From Branchiostoma floridae (taxonomy: Eukaryota; Chordata; Leptocardii; Amphioxiformes; Branchiostomatidae), in NCBI RefSeq assembly GCF_000003815.2, contig NC_049996.1, forward strand, positions 2,959,545 through 3,023,544: a stretch of DNA of 64,000 nt. The letters are read 5' to 3'. Below the pieces are notes generated by a model that had not been told where the DNA came from, ran no database searches, and saw only the letters and a list, made by a program, of their open reading frames with translations. Positions within the stretch are counted from its first letter, which is position 1; the number at the start of each line of letters is the position of its first letter. The position numbers and the translations under genes were made by a program. Of this stretch, positions 1-10,321 are shown one piece after another.

Positions 1-1014
1 TCGATGGGTTCTTTAACGTGCTCGAACACGGGACACGGGACCTCTATTTGACGTCCTATCCAAGGGACGGCCCTAGCCGAAGCTAGGTACTCATTTTTCA
101 ACTGAGCGAGGTGAGGAAGTGCCTTTTCCAAAGGCCACAAGATCGGTGGCATGGCAGGTTTCTAACTCGGGACATCTTGCGCCTGAGCTCAAAGTGCTGC
201 CGATTACGCCACACGAAGTTAGGACCTTGTACAAAAGGTAAAGGTAAACCGGTCATCTTCAACTGAGGCGAAGGATGATGCTTCTTCAATTACATGAAGC
301 AAGTAGCAATGCTATGAGACTTCGCGTTTTGGCCAAGCACTTCTCGATATACGTTGGGTTCATTTATTGCATAGGTTCGGAGTTTGGACTAACTCGCAGA
401 GCTCCCTACTGCTTTAAACTTATCAGGGAAAAGGAAAGTTGGAACACAACATTGCTACGTCACGGATGAGATCCGGTCTTGGTAAACTTTTCCCTCAAGG
501 AGTTCCTGTTATTATTTTGAAGTCCGCAACATCTACGAACCCCCTGGAGCAAATTGGCCAATATAATTGTGACGAAAACTGATTCATGTATAACCATTTA
601 TTGCTCTTCGAAGCAACAACTGAAACTCATGTGTAGAAGTGCAAGAAACTGATGAACTGATGGCTCGGAGAAGGCAACGTCCGGCAAGAGCTTCTTGTCA
701 ACTATATTGGTTCGAGTTGTGGAAAACTGGAATCAACATCAACCTGGCTGAATTGAAGGAAAGAAAGTCTTAGACGAAACAGGGTGATGTTTTCAAGTTT
801 TGTTTGAGCTCGACTCAAGTAAGTCAGATGGGTATACCTGCATCTAGGAATCACAAATTTAAAAGGTATGTCTTACAAGGTAAGTAAAGTTCCAAACATA
901 GCTTATCACGAAATGCTGGACCCAATGTCAGAAATCCTAGTATAACTTGATGCAATTATTCTCGTTCAAACATGTATGGTTGTTGTTTCCCCTTCAATGA
1001 CGTATTATTGACAG
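1..1014. other. Non-coding upstream/intronic sequence of gene A
   Basis: No exon with EGF cysteine spacing or a membrane-anchor pattern is seen. Bases about 70-215 resemble the SINE-like family also at 25365-25480, 42830-42990 and 43785-43990. The rest shows no support for a gene. Confidence 0.4.
70..215 (-). repeat. SINE-like dispersed repeat, diverged copy
   Basis: The stretch has the order 'ctaggtactcattttt', 'gaggtgaggaagtgcc', 'ttccaaaggcc'. It matches in order and spacing the repeats at 42900-42985 and 43880-43960 and the inverse of 25415-25450. Confidence 0.45.
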
Positions 1015-1128
1015 ATAAAGGTGAGTGTACCTCAGACCCTTGTCAGAATGGAGCTACCTGTCTGTCTAGGACGGACCACTACATCTGTGAGTGTGCGCCG
1101 GGATGGAACGGGACCAACTGTGAAATTA
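1015..1128 (+). CDS. Gene A EGF exon (first visible)
   Basis: 114 nt, phase 1-1, between acag and gtaagt. It encodes an EGF domain beginning [15 protein letters not shown] and ending [10 protein letters not shown]-glucose (CTSDPC) and O-fucose (CQNGATC) consensus sites are present. Confidence 0.85.
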
Positions 1129-4100
1129 GTAAGTAAACCATCAATTTATGCGTTTTTTTGTTTTCTAAGAATCTTCCAATGAAGTTATGATATCTTAGAT
1201 AGTTACCAGTTGTTATAAGAAACCAAGACTCCAGAGCTTTAGAAGCATTGTATGTAAACTATCGAGTACCGTCATTTTCAATGTAAACATTATACCGTAA
1301 TTTGAAAAAAAAACTTTTTGGTTATTATGATAGATAGGCCATGTTGCTTTAGTTATAACATCTAAGTGGTTAGGAAGGTTGAACAAATGACTGAACACAG
1401 AGTATGGTATACGTAACAATAAGTTCTTCATTTTTGTTTGTTCTTTCACACATTCTTTGACCTAAGAATAGACGTTGCATTTCTAGGATTTTTAAACCCA
1501 TTACCGATGTTATTTTGGGAATTTACGGATTTTTTTTGCTAATCTTGTAGCTGATTTGTATGATTTGCAGCATGGTCTAAAACCTTTTTTTCTCTGGAAA
1601 CGGTTGAAAATTAATGAGCGCACGGATGTCATCCATATGATTAAATCAACACGACCTTACAAATGCTGATATTTCTACAACGTATCTTAATAAATCCTTT
1701 CAGATATAGATGAGTGCAGCTCCAGTCCCTGTCTAAACAACGCTGCCTGCAGTGACCTCATCAACTCTTACGCATGCTTATGCGCCGGTGGGTACACTGG
1801 GGAACACTGTGAAATAGGTGAGCTATACAAGTTTGAAACGCAATACAGACAAGTTCTTGCTTTTCTTACCTTTTACCTTCTTTCATAATTATGAAAGGTT
1901 TCTGACATGTAGCTGACATCCTCGCCTGACATCCTCGCCTAAAGTTGGAAATATACATACCTTTTTTCTAATTTCTATTTTATTCAGTATTTAAGTATAA
2001 TACTGTCATCATAAAACGTACATGTACATCACTGGAGCACAATGGAAAAAGGCACTTACATAAGGTATAACAAAACTGAGTGAAAGAGAGAAGGGTAACA
2101 ATCATTTATAATTGGTCTGTAATTGAATTAACTGGTGTATCTAAGGTAAAATATATGAATTATGACAAATTGATAAACCTTCGACAAAAATGTAAAAATA
2201 AGAGAGGAAAACAATGATAGAGATTGAAATTCTAAGGAAGATGTAATTGTACTCTTGGTCATCAAAAGTATCGTGTACATTGTGTATAATACTATCTATC
2301 TGTATCTCCGTGTAATTTTTTAGACAGAGGTAAAATATGGATTTTAACTTGTTTTTTTTAATATAGAAATAAATGAGTGCGAGTCCAACCCGTGTCAGAA
2401 CAGAGGACGGTGTATAGACCTTGTGAACGGATTCATCTGTATCTGTCCGTACGGCTGGATCGGCACTGTCTGCAATATTAGTAAGTATGCTACTTTGCAC
2501 AGTCTGGTTTATTTATTTATCTATTGAGGTTCCTCAAACCAAATGGAAGGTATGGCGGAACAGGTGTTTCTTGTTAGAAGATACCTTTTCAAGGCCTCTA
2601 TACCGAAAGTAATGGCTTTGTTTTTTTAATGGGCAATCTTTATCGACACAACAAAAGGTACAGCGACTTTTGTCAAGTCTATTACATTTATACTTACATA
2701 CAAACAGTACGTACACTTATGAAGGTTAGACATCCAGATAACCATTATTCAAATGCAATTCTATTGCATTTGATATAACAAACAATTGCATATATGCCAT
2801 TTCGATGGATGAACATGTTGACTTTAAGTTTAACGTATAATTTGTACTACTGGTTTTAAGTTCTAAACAATCTTAGATGTGTCGATGAAGGTTAGACAAT
2901 TTGGTAATAAGATACGTCAAATAGAAGTTATCCAGTTACTGCATAGATTTTAGAAACGGTCAAACCTTTTAGGTAGTATCAACTGCATTTCGTCAGTGCT
3001 CTTCAACCGATTCCCTTATTGTCACTAATGAACTGTAGTGGATACTTGAAACGCCCGACCATTTCCAAAATCTGTCAATTCATATTGAAATCCTCACAAA
3101 AACGAGACTATACCATACATTTCTGAAGCAGCACACTTTCATTCATATAATGTTCCGAAAATATAGCAGGCATAACGTAGATGTGATTGTTTAAACTATC
3201 ATCATTCATACGCATAGAAAAGATTAGTTCCCTTGAATTGTTAGATATTAGCTGATGTTATATTTAGTTCAACTCTTTTGTATGTACTCGTTACCAAACA
3301 GTGTATCCTTTGCAATTGTGATGAAGTTCTTCTTTATTACCTTTCATAAAATAGATTAGTTCTTAGAATTGTTAGATATTAGCAACTCATGTAGTTAAAC
3401 TGTTTTGTATGTACACGTTGAAACACATTGTATCCTTTACCGTTGTCGTGCAACTTTACAAAACCTATCCAGTTCTTGAGTAACTGCTATTTGGTTCATT
3501 CTTTGATGTAACGGTATTCATCTGTTTGTACACTGTAAAGAGTATCTCCTTTTACAATACAGAGCTCGAAATACTTTCTCCTACCTACACTGGTGCAGGT
3601 AACATTGAAAATTACCTGCACCAGACAAATTTCACCTGCACCACTCTGAATTCAGTAAGTATGGATCATACTAAAATTGTTCAGAAACCATTGCTATTTT
3701 TTGCTTTTATACTTTATTGGTAGTAACCGTCAATGCAGCCAATAACACTCTATATACACCTCATAGGACATTTATGTATAAAACCCAGTACATTGACCAG
3801 TGCAGGTTAGGTGCAGGTAGACATCAGAAATACCTGCACAGCTCTAATTTTACCTGCACTAACCTGCATATGCAGGTGGTATTTAGAGCCCTGCAATACA
3901 ATTGAATTTGACTTAACCCTATTCAGACCGGGGGGGGGGGCTTTTGAGGCCCGCACCAACTTCGATATCCTATAACGCCAGAACGCCTTACGCTAAAGCC
4001 ACCAAATTTGGTGAGTTTTCCTAAAATATTGTTGGCAAGAATTTTTCGAAGTTTGACGAATTTTCCATTTTTTCGTGTTGCCATGGCAACCGTTTGCTGA

Positions 4101-7100
4101 CAGGCAGTTTTGCCCCAAATCACTATTTTTGGTTCTAACAATGTATTTTTCACATTTATTTGCTATATTACTGCTGTTTTATTACATAAATAAAATCTTA
4201 TATTATTTAGCATATATTTCATAATTATATATGCATAAATTATGCTAATTTGATGACGTCATCAGCCCAAAATCCAAGATGGCGGACCGTATGGCCAGAT
4301 CAGGAATAACAAGCTAATTGTCCCTTAAAATTTGTAACTACCTGGTATTTTTTCATCAAAAACCATCTAAATGAATGAATTTAGTCTATTTCCATTGCCA
4401 TTTGTGATTATTTGTTGCAAAAAAAGTACTTTTAAAAATTCAAGGTGGTGGATATAATATGGCGGAGCCCAACTCGTATCTTAGATGTGCATGACGTCAT
4501 TTTATGACGTCATTATGACGTCATCGATGTTGTTTTTGGCAATACAAGTCGTAATAAACATTATTATTCTATTATCTGGACTTGTTGTTACATTTTTGTA
4601 GTATAACGAAGTTTTCTGAGAATACCCTTTTTTCATGGGTCCGGCCAATATAATCAAATTGATGACGTCATAATTACGTCATCTTACGTCAACGTAACGT
4701 CAAACGTCATACATACGTCAGATATTATGTCGATATCATGTCCTGAAAATGTGGTGGCCCTACGGCACGTCGTAATTGAGTTAGAGGTCTTAGAAGTGGA
4801 GGGCCTCAAAAGCCCCCCCCCCCCCCGTCCAGGGATGACCAAAAAAGCCCGGTCTGAATAGGGTTAACATATCTGTTCTGTTACTAGGTAACTACTGCGC
4901 GTCCCAGCCGTGTCAGAATGACAGGCGGTGCGTGGAGAGGTCACCAGGTTACAGGTGCGTGTGTCAGGAGGGATGGAGAGGGAAGAACTGCGAGGAATAC
5001 ATCTGTGAGTAAAACACTTAGAATAACATAAAATATTTAAGGTTCCTTTGATATGATTGTTCAACCTGACATAAAGAGCAAAGGTGTTAATGGTGTGAAA
5101 TAGACAAAATAGAAGAACTGGTTTATCAAAATCCCGCATAGAAAATGTATGGCACTACCCTACACCCTGAGTGTCAGGACAGGAGGATTTGAGAGGCTGT
5201 AGCAAATACATCTGGGAATTCAACACTAAAAACATGATAAAATATTTAAGGTTTCATTGATGTCATTGTTAAATCTGCCATTATATAGGGCTTTGAAAGT
5301 GTAAAATGGAAAAAAAATGGAAGAAATAGTGCATTAAAAACCCGCATGCAAAACACGTGCCACTTTTCTACTATGTAATATTTTATATTATATTAGTTTC
5401 ATTGCTTTGCAAAATAGTAAGCAGATGTAGTTCGCCAGCCGAGATAGAATCAGATGTATGTGTATCTTTGTAAAGAATAAAAGTGTTATCCAATCAAATA
5501 GAATTAGTAAATTCGATTGATTGACTCGATCTTCTTCAGCTTCTTCAACTTCTGACTCAGTCACTGTCGAGTCATGACTTTGTGCACAAAAGCAATGGGT
5601 CAAAGGTTGCTGAAAGCTGATATCGCCTCCCTTCTTCACAAGTCTTAAAAATGAAATTTACCAGAGCGGATGAACTTTCATGCTAAACTATGTTTTTCTC
5701 CAGCTCTACCGTGTGACTCCAACCCTTGTCAGAATGACGGCCATTGCATCACAGTGCCTGAGGGCTTCAAGTGTGTGTGCTACCCAGGATGGATTGGCAC
5801 GTTCTGCCAGAAAGGTGAAACCAGAAACATAATTATGACTGACAGCATCTTCCCTTCTCAAAGTACGATCAATTGCGTCCATGCAATTCGCTTTATTAGT
5901 AAAAGTATAAAGGTGGGGTTTTCGTAAACAAGCATTGGTGTACTTTTTTTATTTAATCTGTTAAATCTATAAGAAATATACGATTAGGAAATGTTCACAA
6001 TATTGTAAACAAAGTTTGAAATGGACAATTTAGTGGTAAAATGATATTCAGATATACACAGTGAGCAAAATCAATATAGTAGAGCATTGAAATGAAATAT
6101 GCAATGAATGAAATAGAAAAGAAATACAATGGTATACGAGGGGTTTTAGACGAATACGCTGATTACTATTGGCAAAACATTAAATGAAAAATCTCACAAT
6201 TTCTTAATGCAACTAAACTAGCTCTCTTGAGTAATGCTATTCATCCACATACACCGAACCAAACATATCCACAATCTCCCACACCCACACCCAAATTCAC
6301 ATCCAGTCACGCATACACAAAAACACTTCTAGATAAAAAAAAAACTGACGGAATTATTTTTTTGGCAGTTTTTCTCGGTGACAACGTAGAGGTGGAGTGG
6401 CAGCTAGGTGAGTCCATCACCCGGGGAAACTGGTCAGCCGGGCGGGAACCAAGACTTCTCGAAGACTGTGACCAACCAGACCGTTTTCCCTTCCCTACAA
6501 TCAACGACTGTCAAGAACCTTCCGACGGTGGGCAAGCAATCAGCAACGAGGAAGCACACAGTGGCAACTTCTCTTGGCACTTCAAGCGAGGCTACACCAG
6601 TAAGCTACAAGGAACTCCCTTCTCTACTGGTTTAAACAACTGGGTTGGAAGAACTGATGCAAACTACTCGGGTGATGCGGACTCTTTTTATGCTTCTTTC
6701 TTCTTCAAGCTTGCAAATGATCGTCTTGATGATTCTAAGATCGCTGTGGTAGCAGGAAATCCTGATGGATATGCAAGAGCTTCGAACTACTTGGAAATCT
6801 ACGCAGACCAGATCCAGGGGTTACGAGTTCGAGTCCAGGACAGCCTCTTTGGACGGTTAGCTGTAGTTGCTGAGAATTTGGACATCACTGCATGGCATAG
6901 AGTTGAAATGACGCTACACGCTATACCAGAAGCGAATCACGACGCATGGCACTACGCTGTAGACCAGAAATTTATTTTCTCTGGAAAAGGATATTTTCAA
7001 TCGGAGAATTATAAGAACGATTGGTTGTACGAGTATGTCAACAGGCTCAAGTTCCAGCCGACACATGAAAACAGGAAACGGAAGTACGGCGGTTTCTTCT

Positions 7101-7195
7101 TTGATGATGTGTACTACAAGGCTTTCAATGTAGAAGACGAATCTGTTACGGTTGAGGAATATGGAACATCCTTTGAATCATACCCCCTTTCTTGA
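1015..7195 (+). CDS. Gene A: EGF-repeat protein with C-terminal jelly-roll-like domain (5' partial)
   Basis: Six exons are visible: 1015-1128, 1704-1817, 2367-2480, 4888-5004, 5704-5814 and 6369-7195, all joined in phase 1 with GT-AG borders. The first five each encode one EGF domain with six cysteines. The last encodes about 275 residues of the domain shared with genes B, C and D (motifs [39 protein letters not shown]) and stops at TGA 7193-7195. No membrane-anchor or start exon is seen in bases 1-1014, so the 5' end lies off the window. The protein is probably extracellular or cell-surface. The terminal domain is more diverged than in B-D and lacks their internal C-x5-C pair. A hAT-like MITE and a TTAA MITE fill the intron before the fourth visible exon. 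The exon structure is read directly; the fold is inferred. Confidence 0.82.
1375..1660 (+). repeat. Dispersed repeat, also at 38628-38745
   Basis: Shared blocks in order: 'gactgaacaca', 'agagtatgg', then 'gcg-cggat' followed by 'tcaacacgacct' (here) or 'tcaacatgacct' (38 kb copy). Similarity is partial, and no element boundaries were found. Confidence 0.35.
1704..1817 (+). CDS. Gene A EGF exon 2
   Basis: 114 nt, phase 1-1, between ttcag and gtgagc. The domain starts [15 protein letters not shown]. Preceded by N from the split codon, it fits the calcium-binding EGF consensus (N-x-D-E). Confidence 0.85.
2367..2480 (+). CDS. Gene A EGF exon 3
   Basis: 114 nt, phase 1-1, between atatag and gtaagt. 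The domain starts [15 protein letters not shown] and ends GWIGTVCNI, with six cysteines. Confidence 0.83.
3090..3460 (+). repeat. Dispersed repeat, also at 19540-19800
   Basis: Blocks such as 'aaaacgagac-ataccata', 'taatgttcc', 'agaattgttagat', 'ttttgtatgtaca' and 'cattgtatccttta' recur in the same order in gene B's long intron. The second part is itself duplicated within this copy (about 3232-3330 and 3358-3450). Confidence 0.5.
3560..3893. mobile_element. hAT-like MITE in gene A intron
   Basis: The termini CAGAGCTCGAAATAC (left) and the inverse of GTATTTAGAGCCCTG (right) form an imperfect TIR of the CAGRGCTCxAAATA type known for hAT elements. The interior has repeated GGTGCAGGT/ACCTGCACC hairpins. 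CAATAC occurs at both edges but does not give a clean 8-bp duplication. There is no transposase. Confidence 0.5.
3913..4867. mobile_element. TTAA-flanked MITE (piggyBac-like), copy 1
   Basis: The element is 947 bp (3917-4863) between TTAA duplicates at 3913-3916 and 4864-4867. The perfect TIR, counting the TTAA, is TTAACCCTATTCAGACCGGG. It carries several palindromic TGACGTCA (CRE/ATF) sites and an AAGATGGCGG (YY1-like) site. The short frame inside (about 76 codons, minus strand) is not a transposase. A second copy lies at 28988-29936. The TTAA target and CCCT start fit piggyBac; that superfamily call is inference. Confidence 0.8.
4888..5004 (+). CDS. Gene A EGF exon 4
   Basis: 117 nt, phase 1-1, between ttactag and gtgagt. 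The domain starts [14 protein letters not shown] and ends [11 protein letters not shown]. The acceptor lies only 20 nt after the TTAA that ends a MITE. The second half of this exon and its donor are duplicated as a relic downstream (5171-5365). Confidence 0.82.
5171..5365 (+). pseudogene. Relic half-exon: tandem duplicate of gene A exon 4 and flanking intron
   Basis: It aligns with 4961-5160: 'gtgtcagga', 'ggatttgagaggctg' versus 'ggatggagagggaag', 'aatacatctg', 'ataaaatatttaaggtt', 'cccgcat'. The donor GTGAGT has become GGGAAT and two cysteine codons are lost, so it cannot act as an exon. Confidence 0.7.
5704..5814 (+). CDS. Gene A EGF exon 5
   Basis: 111 nt, phase 1-1, between ctccag and gtgaaa. 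The domain starts [14 protein letters not shown] and ends GWIGTFCQK. It is the last EGF before the C-terminal domain. Confidence 0.83.
6369..7195 (+). CDS. Gene A terminal exon: jelly-roll-like domain
   Basis: 827 nt from the acceptor ttggcag to TGA. It enters in phase 1 and stays open throughout. It aligns by eye along its whole length with the terminal exons of B (9474-10321), C and D (36033-36868). Shared landmarks, in order, are W-x-LG near the start, [50 protein letters not shown] and GFFFDDVYY. The region between the RV strand and WHRVEM lacks the two cysteines found in B-D. The aromatic/WH-VEM/FFDD pattern resembles concanavalin A-like lectin/glucanase folds; that is inference. Confidence 0.85.
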
Positions 7196-7239
7196 CAGAA
7201 ACCTTAAAAAGTCGTATTTTCAAGGCTATCGAAGGAAGA

Positions 7240-7245
7240 AATAAA
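7240..7245 (+). promoter_or_regulatory. Candidate polyadenylation signal of gene A
   Basis: AATAAA begins 45 nt after the gene A stop codon, a plausible position for the poly(A) signal of a short 3' UTR. Confidence 0.5.
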
Positions 7246-9472
7246 ATTTAATGTATAAAGCTACTGTTATGTTTCGATGGCCTGTCACAATTAACGTTAT
7301 ACAGCATGAAAATTTCACATAAAAAGAATTATAGAAAAATTCTAACGCTATATTTAATATCATTCAACGATTTAACAAGACTGGAATTAACTCAATAGGG
7401 GAGCAAAGCTTAAGCATTTTTCTATAATGTATTTTACGAACACAGATGAGCTTCCATGCTAAAATTATGTTAAGAATGTTACTTGAAAGAAAGCCCAAAC
7501 CATCAATAGTCTATTAGAATTGCCACACAAGGAAAGTAAACATCTCATATGTCTCTCACTTCAAACTAGCCCAATAAATTTGATAACACTGAAATTCGTG
7601 GACATGCTTATTTTTCTAGTTGCTTTGACTGTACCAGAGTATGGGTATCTTAAATAAATTAAAGACACATGGGTACGTATAAAGTAATTATGTCGCATTG
7701 GCTTGTGATACGTATACATTTCCAAATAGCGGCGGAAAATTAAATGTAAGTTATCGTTCACTCATAATTCTTTCAAATAAATGATGTACTAGGCAATCTA
7801 AGCATGTACACGACTACGCTTGGGAAACGCACAATTGGTGATACTATTTGGGTAAGGTGACGTTATATATGTGACCTTTGACACACAGTTCGCTCAATTC
7901 GAAATAGTGGCGGGAAAGTCAGCTGTGGGCCGCGTTCAGTCAAAACTAGTCCAAATATCATCGAGGAAACCATGAAAACTGTCATACTGTGATGGTCATC
8001 TGAAGAAGATGTGTTGCCTGAAATCGTCACACAGGTCAGTGCAGCTATGTACATTTCTGTAGCCTTTATTTAGCAAAAATGACGGAAAAGGGAATGTTGA
8101 ATTGGTACCATGGTGTGGGAGGGGGGGGGGGGATGTTCGCATGGACAAATCTTTTTAACAAGATGGTGTAGGCATCCTACCTCACAGTGCCTTCTCCTCT
8201 TTGGCTCCTTTGGCAGACTTCTTTTGAATGTGTCGCTGTCCTGTCTCAACGTAGTTTTCAGAACTTGAATTGAACCCGAACTAACCTATCAAAACCTGTT
8301 TAAACATGATACAAATTCAACTGGAACTTGTTTCAAATGGAACATTCCAGGATATGACCTTTGACCAAAACCTGATTACCCAAACCTGGTTATACACGTT
8401 GATTAATCAGACTGAATTGATCCAAAAAGGCTCTATCGAGGCCTCCTGGCTTCAATGTATCATTAGGATTTCGACTGTTTTGTTTTCGTGTGATATGATA
8501 TGATATGGTATGATATGATATGATATATAAGACACTGTTGTCAAAACACACATTATGTGCAATGTGTTTGACCTTAGTTTATTTTCATTATAAGTCATTA
8601 AGAATACAATGTTACTCGATATTACAAGCTCATGATCATAGCGCCTTGGTCTTATATAATACAAAATACATAGCATGAGTGTGATTATGATTACATCAAT
8701 TTTACACTAGGAAAGAATCAGCTCATTACCCCGTTACAAAGAGCATACATGTTGTTTATAATGATGATGAAGATGATGTTTATTATGGGATAATCGCAAG
8801 AAAGGATGGATGTTAAGTATTTTCATTTCTAGTGAACAATTTGAGAAACAAAATAGGTAAAGCTATCCTACCATTTAATCTATCGTTTTGAAAACAGTAA
8901 AACATATAAAGATACGCTACCACTCTTTCTTGTCTCTTCCCTCCTATATATAAATTTACAGATTTTGTTTTGTACAAAAACCGCTGGCGGTGACCCTACA
9001 ACCATCAAAATCCCTTTTTTCGGATAATTCTAAATCTATTTTCTATGCAACTTATTGGACCCTTCGATATTTACTCGACTATAGGACGTTACATTTTCGT
9101 CACTTTGAAATATTCTCTGTAGTTTTCTTGCAACAGTTCCTAAAGCGCTGCCTCTAAGAAATGAATATATATTGCTACCACATTTAGTACTGTAAAGTTT
9201 AAAGAGCATGATTCTACACTCTGTGACAAGGTGTACAGACAGCACCATATAAAAAGGCTTATATACATGTTCTAGGACCTACAATGGTTTACATTGACTG
9301 CTGCCATTTCAAGTAGAATGCAAGTAGGTTATATATTGAACATGGTCAGGCTTGAATTCAGGAATTTTGTTATTCTATTTCTCACAATATATTAACTTAT
9401 TATATATTAGTATGACGTTACATGTTTTTAGATAGAAATATCCACTTGCTGTTTTAGAAACGTTATACAATT
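7246..9472. other. Intergenic, between convergent genes A and B
   Basis: No supported gene. It holds a (TATGA)n microsatellite near 8497-8525 and otherwise AT-rich sequence. Short open frames here lack coding character. Confidence 0.5.
8497..8525. repeat. (ATATG)n microsatellite
   Basis: About five imperfect ATATG units between genes A and B. Confidence 0.75.
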
Positions 9473-9478
9473 TTTATT
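9473..9478 (-). promoter_or_regulatory. AATAAA overlapping gene B stop codon
   Basis: The minus strand reads GAATAAAAA across the stop TAA, so the stop is inside an AATAAA hexamer. It may be a poly(A) signal giving a near-zero 3' UTR, or chance. Confidence 0.3.
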
Positions 9479-10321
9479 CTTCAAAGGAAACACAATATTC
9501 TTCGATGACATCATCAGGCGAGCTTGAATCAAACACGCCATAGTGAATGTCATCGAAGAAAAAGCCTTGAAATCTGGCTTTATAATTTGCATGTCTTGGT
9601 TGGAACTTCAGCCTATTTGTATACACGTATTCCCATCCATTATCATACCTCGCTGTCTGGAAGTATGCCCCTCCTGTAAAAGTGTTTGCCCCATCTACTA
9701 TGTACTGCCATTGGTCCATGTAGTCTACAGGCAAGGCGGTCATGGTCATTTCTACATGATGCCATGTTTGCAAATCTAAACCTGTCACAATGTCGTGGTA
9801 TTCACTGCTCCATTCACAGTTTCTAGTTTGGGCACAGTAAGTATAATTGGGCGAACTTTCTCCAGTTCGGACCGTTATGCCTTCTGGTAGCGCGTACACC
9901 TCTAGGTAATTCGATGCCCTATCCGTCCCAGCCGGGTCTCCAGCCGCTACCATGATTCTAGATTCATCGCCTGAGGTATTAGCTGCTTTGAACCAAAACG
10001 ATGCAAAGAAGGAATCACCCGCGGCAGTATAACTCACATCTGTACGACCAGCCAATGCAGTTAACGGTGTGGTGTACGGAGTACCCTGTGCTGCAGAATC
10101 GTAGCCCCTCTTAAAGTGCCAGGAATAATAGCCCAGGTGTGATGATTCGTTAATAATTGCCTGGCCATTATCTGACTTGTCACATAAATCGGTTGGGAAA
10201 GGGAAGGAATCTTCTTGGTTGCATTCGTTGGTCAATGATGCCTGCGCACCACCGGACCAGCCGCTGTCTGTTATGTCTTTACCTAACGCCCAACCGTCCT
10301 CTTGACTTTCACATAGGAAAA
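9474..10321 (-). CDS. Gene B terminal exon: jelly-roll-like domain
   Basis: 848 nt, phase 1 entry, stop TAA at 9476-9474. It starts [15 protein letters not shown]. Landmarks are [42 protein letters not shown], a C-x5-C pair ([10 protein letters not shown]), [17 protein letters not shown] and [12 protein letters not shown]. Its closest relatives in the window are C and D. Confidence 0.87.

Noticed and set aside
3923..4153. 76-codon minus-strand frame, also at 29028-29225
   Set aside because: It repeats only because it is inside the TTAA MITE; it has no transposase motif.
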